Source of the DNA: Hanleya hanleyi
Lineage: Eukaryota; Mollusca; Polyplacophora; Lepidopleurida; Hanleyidae
Assembly (NCBI GenBank): GCA_036873755.1
Contig: JAVTVY010018690.1
Coordinates: 18,787 to 82,786, forward strand
DNA: 64,000 nt
Direction: 5' to 3'
Shown: positions 59,311 through 64,000 of the stretch, one piece after another
Numbering within the stretch: the first letter of the stretch is position 1
How the letters are laid out: each line of letters begins with the position of its first letter
Made by a program: the position numbers and the translations under genes
The notes under the pieces: model-generated
The model's database searches: none
Told to the model about the DNA's origin: nothing
The model's input: the letters and a program-made list of their open reading frames with translations, nothing else

Positions 59311-59598
59311 GACCTGTGACTTCAGCTGATCAGCTATTGGTTTGTATAATTTCACTTTGCCCTATCTTTAACCCAGGACAATATTTAGAACTGGTGATAG
59401 CTGGTATATTTTCATGTAATATTTGCCAAGTTATACATGATTCTAGGCATAAGACACTTTCTTTGAATACTGGGAAAATATAGTACATATGTATAAAATT
59501 ATGTCAGTTATCACCAGTTCAAAATATTGTCCTGAGCTAAAGGATGGGGCAAAGTGAAATTGTATGAACCAGAAACTGATCAGCTGAAGTCACAGGCC
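59311..59598. mobile_element. Foldback element with 90-bp arms
   Basis: Left arm CCTGTGACTTCAGCTGATCA and onward pairs with the right arm ending TGATCAGCTGAAGTCACAGG over about 90 bases, including AATTTCACTTTGCCC and GGACAATATTT. Loop about 110 bases. No target duplication seen. Confidence 0.8.
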
Positions 59599-60183
59599 AC
59601 AGATGGGCTCTCCTTTGTAATACCAGTGTCCGGGAGCAATGTGGAAAAAGCAGATTAAGCCTGGTAATCTTCTAATTGGGAAAAGCTAAATGTTGTACAT
59701 CAAATATGCGGGTGTATATTGAAGTAAATTTTTGCTCTTGTTCAAATGTGTAAAGACTGAAGTGCTTTACATGTACAAACCATCTGTTATTGACTATTAG
59801 TTAACAGCTTTATTAGCCCTCCTTATACAAAACCAGGAGCGAGTGAGTAGTAAATTACATCCATAACATGTCCAATAAATTGGCCAGGTAGGAATAAATC
59901 AACTATTGCTCTTCATGATTTCTGTTTTATGACTTAATTATTGCAATAGTAATTCTACGTCCTGTTGTAAATTGTTTAAAGTTGACAGGAGTTTCTGTTC
60001 AGTAACAGAATGAGCATCTACTTTTGAGAAAAAAAAAATATTTCTATTATTTTGGGAATAAATTCAAGCTCAACCGCACTATTTTCCATGGCTAAAACAT
60101 TTATAAGATGATGAATTTTTCCCAATTATATTTATGCAGTCATTCGTTTTTGGGGATCATTCCCACATCATCACACTCCTAAT
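59599..60183. other. No recognised feature
   Basis: Non-coding DNA between the foldback element and the piggyBac-like MITE. Confidence 0.4.
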
Positions 60184-60187
60184 TTAA

Positions 60188-61107
60188 CCCTATCTGGCCT
60201 GGGCGATTTGGGGTGTATCGCAGCCTGGGGGGGAGGGGGGGGCGGAAAGTGCCCCCCCTATATATTTTCGCTATCGCTAAGGCTAGAGGGCTGAAACTTA
60301 CCACACTATATCTTTGGGTCAAGCTCTACCAGAAAATGTAAAAAAAATCCAAGATGGCCGCCATGATGACGTCACTGTGACGTCATTTTCAAAAAGTGCA
60401 TTTTTGGACGATTTTTTTTATTTTTGTTTTTTCTTTGCAAAAACTGCATGTTAAATTAGTAAATAATAATCTGATAATGAAATAAAATAAGTTTTACGCA
60501 CTTTTTCATAGATAAAAGCAAAAAATTTGAAGAAATATGATGAAAGCATAACTTTTTCTGGTACCCCACATGGTCGCCATTTTGAATTTACCCATGATCC
60601 TCTGCTCGTGGGGTTATGCAAATAGGCTCAAAATGACCCCAATACGATACCCTATAATGTCACGAATGTTTCAGCTCTCCATTTTTTGGCGTTTCGGAGA
60701 TATCGCAGAAAGTTTGGTAGGAGGGCATATTGGCCCCCCTCCCCCAGGCCTGGTAGGGTTAATGGGGGAAGGAAGGGATGGGGAACAAATCAGGGGGTGT
60801 TTTTGGTGATGCTAAGACATATGTTTCAGAAAAATGCATCGAATCGCGTTGAATCAACTTGCTGAATTTTTGCGTAATTTTTGAAGAAATATGGCGAAAA
60901 CATCACTTTTCTGGTACCCCCACATGGCCGCCATTTTGAATTTACCCATGATCCTTTGCTCGGGGGGTCATGCAAATAGGCTCAAAATGACCCCAATATG
61001 ATAATCGAAAAAGTCACGGAGTTTCAGCTCTCGATTTTTTGTCGTTCCGGAGATACAAGCAAAAAACCAACAGGAGGGGGCGCTGCCCCCCCCCAGGCCA
61101 GGTAGGG
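60188..61107. mobile_element. piggyBac-like MITE with a tandem partial copy
   Basis: TTAA (60184-60187) followed by CCCTATCTGGCCTGGG, and at the other end CCAGGCCAGGTAGGG followed by TTAA (61108-61111). TTAA targets and CCC termini are piggyBac marks. A second right end with TAGGG and TTAA at about 60755-60762 shows that the last 220 bases (TGGTACCCCACATGG to the end) are present twice. No transposase. The 79-codon ORF at 60570 is MITE sequence. Confidence 0.75.
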
Positions 61108-61111
61108 TTAA

Positions 61112-63102
61112 ATTAGCTGAGAAGTGTGGAAAACAGCACTCACCATATAAGCCTTCCAATGTTATAACCTGTAGAAGTGCGATAGCACACTCCTTAAAAT
61201 CGTTTTTTTCAAAATTTGGGAGTGTAATTCACAGTACTCCAGCTATTTTCAAAAATGAAATACTGTATATGGCAACCTTTCTACAAGACCTAACCCAGGA
61301 TTGTGTTTTCACTGCATCATCACATATAGTGACCATGTTCCACATTCCCATTTTGAAAATTTGTTAAGTTCATGCATTACAATCTATATGCCCATCCAGT
61401 AAAGCTTTATTGAGCATAACGCAGACATAACAGCATATATTACTGAGTATCTTACAATTACATTATATTTTATATGTTTATTTGACTGTTTATTTCTAAC
61501 CAACTCATTGTGTTGTGTGTCAAGTGTTTTTTTTTATTGCTGCATATACTGTATAAATAACACTAATAGAGCACCATAAAGATACTGTTAACCAAGAATT
61601 GGTAGTATATCCGCACTCAGGCGGCAAACATAAGCTTTTCAGATTTTGAAATATGAAAAAGTTTCAACCAAAATATTATTTTATTATTGAAGATAACAAT
61701 GGTATTAACTTGCAATTCAACATAGAAGTTTATTCCCTTAAATGAAAGTACATGTATGTACTATTTCAACCTTCAAACAGTTTGACTGTCATAGATGTAG
61801 AACACAGACCAAAATAGTGTAAATTGATAAAAGTGGTAAGTTTTTGAAAAATTTCCGAATTCTACTTTGCAGGCGTGGTAATCTTGTGTAACCTTTAGTT
61901 CAGGTCACATGAAGGTTCTTCAAAATAATTGAGCATTTTGAATATACTGTAACGTTGTCATCTCTGTATGAATCTCCAAAAAAGGGTTATACCAAACTCT
62001 TGATTATTTGTATTTGGCAAAAACATGTTTAAGTGAAAATGCTATTTTTGGTACTTTTTTGTGAACAGCCTCCCTTTGTTAAGTCCAGGCAGATGGTAGT
62101 GTCAGTAAGGGTCAGGGGACCATTTGTAGAATTTAGTCTTTGGAAAAAAAGTTGGCGTAGAAAATTGAAATGGTCCAGAATGGGAAAGGGTCCATGACCC
62201 ATTTTTTTTGTCAACCGCTGCACTATGCCCTGAGGGCTCAACCCTCTGACATTGAGTCATTAAAAATGCGACCAAGATAAAAACAGTGAATAGAACCCAG
62301 CTGGATGGAGCTTCTTTTTGAGATTTTACAGAAGGCAAAAAAATAATCAATTGTGCATCCGCCCCATCTGTCTGTCTCTTTTTGAATTGAAAGAACAAAT
62401 TGGTTGGAAGAGTGGACTGACTGGCTGGAACTGCATCTACCAGGCTATTATCAAATTGACCAAGCTTTTGAGATGAGCTGGCTGTCAGCTATTCATTGGT
62501 CTTACTGAATGCTACAAAAAATACTAAAGACGGAAGCGCATGCATTGAATTGAGCTCGGACTGTTTGACATGTAAAGTTGCGGGTCACCGATTTGCTGCA
62601 TGCACCAAAGCGATAGGGGCTGCATTATAATAGGAAGCAATCTTCTCTTTAATTTGTACTAGCTGGTATGGCCACACCACACCATGCGTCACACTGAGTG
62701 AACTTCAAAAATGGAATCAAAACAACTGAGCATAGAAACTCAATCCTTACATTCTAGAAATCTCACCAGGGCGATTTGAGTTGATTTGTTATAGGCCTGG
62801 TATTGGCTCATCTGCTCGCAGCCTGGCTGATCTCAATTGAACAACATTACCAGCAATACCAGGCTGAAAAGCACTCACAGGGGCTGGGTTGATCAACTTT
62901 GTCAAACCATTATGACAGTAAAAGATAACAGTACAGAAAAAAAACTTAAATTGCTGACAGTTTTCCAAAATGCTCTTTGATGCATATAATTTAAGTTATA
63001 CACTTTTAGAATCACGAAAATATATTTGTGTGATATTTATTTTAATAAACCTTCAAGAGTATTCAACATTGCATTTCATTAATTCGCTGTGTAAACCTCA
63101 CC
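61112..63102. other. No recognised gene
   Basis: AT-rich DNA. A small imperfect hairpin (GCCTGGTATTGGCTC with AGCAATACCAGGCTG) lies at 62796-62865. The 98-codon minus ORF at 62102 has no motifs. Confidence 0.35.
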
Positions 63103-63260
63103 ATTGGGGCAAGGGCCTCAGACTGCTTGTAGTAGAAATGGCGACTATCTGGGGCACCCATGGGGTTTCCGGGTGTAAAAAGGAATAAATTCCCGCCCGT
63201 GGGGTTGCAGATGTGAAAAGAAATATTGTTGAAAGCGATGTAAATCATATTCAGTCACTC
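63103..63260 (+). mobile_element. SINE-like element, diverged copy 3
   Basis: GGGGCAAGGGCCTCAGACTG, CCCATGGGGTTTCCGGGTGT, then CCCGTGGGGTTGCAG and the tail TTGAAAGCGATGTAAATCAT followed by ATTCAGTCACTC. Same order as the copies at 34815 and 36192 but shorter. Confidence 0.55.
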
Positions 63261-64000
63261 ATTTTTTCATGTCTGGAAATAATAGCGGGAATACATGTAT
63301 TTATCACCTAACTGCGGTGTTATTAGGGACATATGGTCATGACATATTTATCGTATGCACCTAGGTGAATACCACTTTCAGACACGCTGATTGGATAATA
63401 CATGTAGCATGAGAAAATATATTACTACGCTTGGTCGTGACGTCACTGAACTATTTTTCCCATTGATAAAATTTTGCTACGAAATATTGTTTACAAGTGC
63501 AACAACAACATAGATATCTGCAAGACGATCAGTTTATCCAGGTACATGCATCGGCCTGCAAACTATAATTGTCAATAGCCATACAAGCAGCAATGATTCG
63601 CAATGCATTATTTCGAAAGTTTTGAGCTTCTAATTTTGTATAAAGTAGTCATATACCGGTCGTAGTCCATCATTTTTGTTCGATGAATTGAGCCAGCCCG
63701 CCATTTTGAGTACCGTATCCCGTCAGATCTCTACAGAAAACGTTTGTTCATTCTTTTGCAATATCTGCATGGATTCTCCTCTATATTTGCTTATTTCTTG
63801 CAATAGATCTGGATGATTAGAGACTTCAAACAGATTACGCAACGTTCTTGTCAGCCTGGCATGTCGTCACCTCGCTGAGAACTCGCCATCATGTCGCGCG
63901 CATGTTGACATGCAGCGAACATGAGTGTAACTCGTGCCATGACATGATCCAAAATAAATAATGTATGAAGAAAACAAATTACACTTATTGTCCCCCGCTA
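63261..64000. other. No recognised feature
   Basis: Non-coding as far as can be read; somewhat CpG-rich at 63840-63910. Confidence 0.35.

Noticed and set aside
1..64000. tRNA, rRNA, operons, prophage or viral genes
   Set aside because: No matching structure or coding motif could be read on either strand.

Overview
The window reads as nuclear DNA of a marine mollusc, most likely a gastropod. It has long AT-rich non-coding stretches, spliced exons with GT-AG borders, many terminal-inverted-repeat elements, minisatellites, and repeat families I associate with gastropods: a SINE-like tail ending in CACTCACTC, and elements that open with a C/G-rich hairpin followed by GTCCGTCCGTC. There are no operons, no ribosome binding sites, no rRNA or tRNA genes, and almost no long ORF that is not repeat-derived. 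The species call is inference; the eukaryotic, repeat-rich character is seen directly.

Two host gene models can be supported. On the minus strand, three phase-compatible exons (53038-52964, 41153-40640, 39431-39148) make a predicted 290-residue secreted protein. It has a signal peptide exon, a complete Tae4-type amidase domain (the fold of bacterial type VI secretion amidase effectors), and a new basic, histidine-rich C-terminal tail. It looks like a member of the domesticated amidase effectors (dae4 type) that animals acquired from bacteria. The expected catalytic Cys is Ser in this copy, while the catalytic-type His is kept. On the plus strand, two small symmetric phase-2 exons (2562-2663 and 11131-11217), and possibly a third at 23495, belong to a gene I cannot name.

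Layout: 1-2.5 kb, interspersed repeat and a 478-bp foldback; 2.5-11.2 kb, the plus-strand exons with an intron full of repeats (a perfect 648-bp tandem duplication, three copies of one interspersed repeat, a piggyBac-like MITE split by a hairpin-headed repeat with about ten 155-bp units); 11.5-14.5 kb, a 30-bp satellite; 14.6-22.7 kb, MITEs, a hAT-like element nested in a MITE and four hairpin-headed tandem-core elements; 23.9-25.8 kb, a piggyBac-like fragment and a 5'-truncated LINE; 27.6-37.8 kb, a dense run of six different minisatellites, a Harbinger-like element with a confirmed TAA target site, and a 1.38-kb tandem segmental duplication carrying a SINE; 39.1-53.0 kb, the amidase gene, whose 11.8-kb first intron is nearly featureless; 53-64 kb, flanking DNA with a hairpin-headed repeat, a second Harbinger-like element holding two divergent start-exon-like ORFs, a foldback element and a piggyBac-like MITE.

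The main biological point is the amidase gene: a secreted, probably antibacterial, horizontally acquired protein with a host-added signal peptide, host introns and a cationic tail, but with a substituted nucleophile. Everything else is mostly transposon and satellite biology, including two GGCC-ended elements that carry possible captured first exons.
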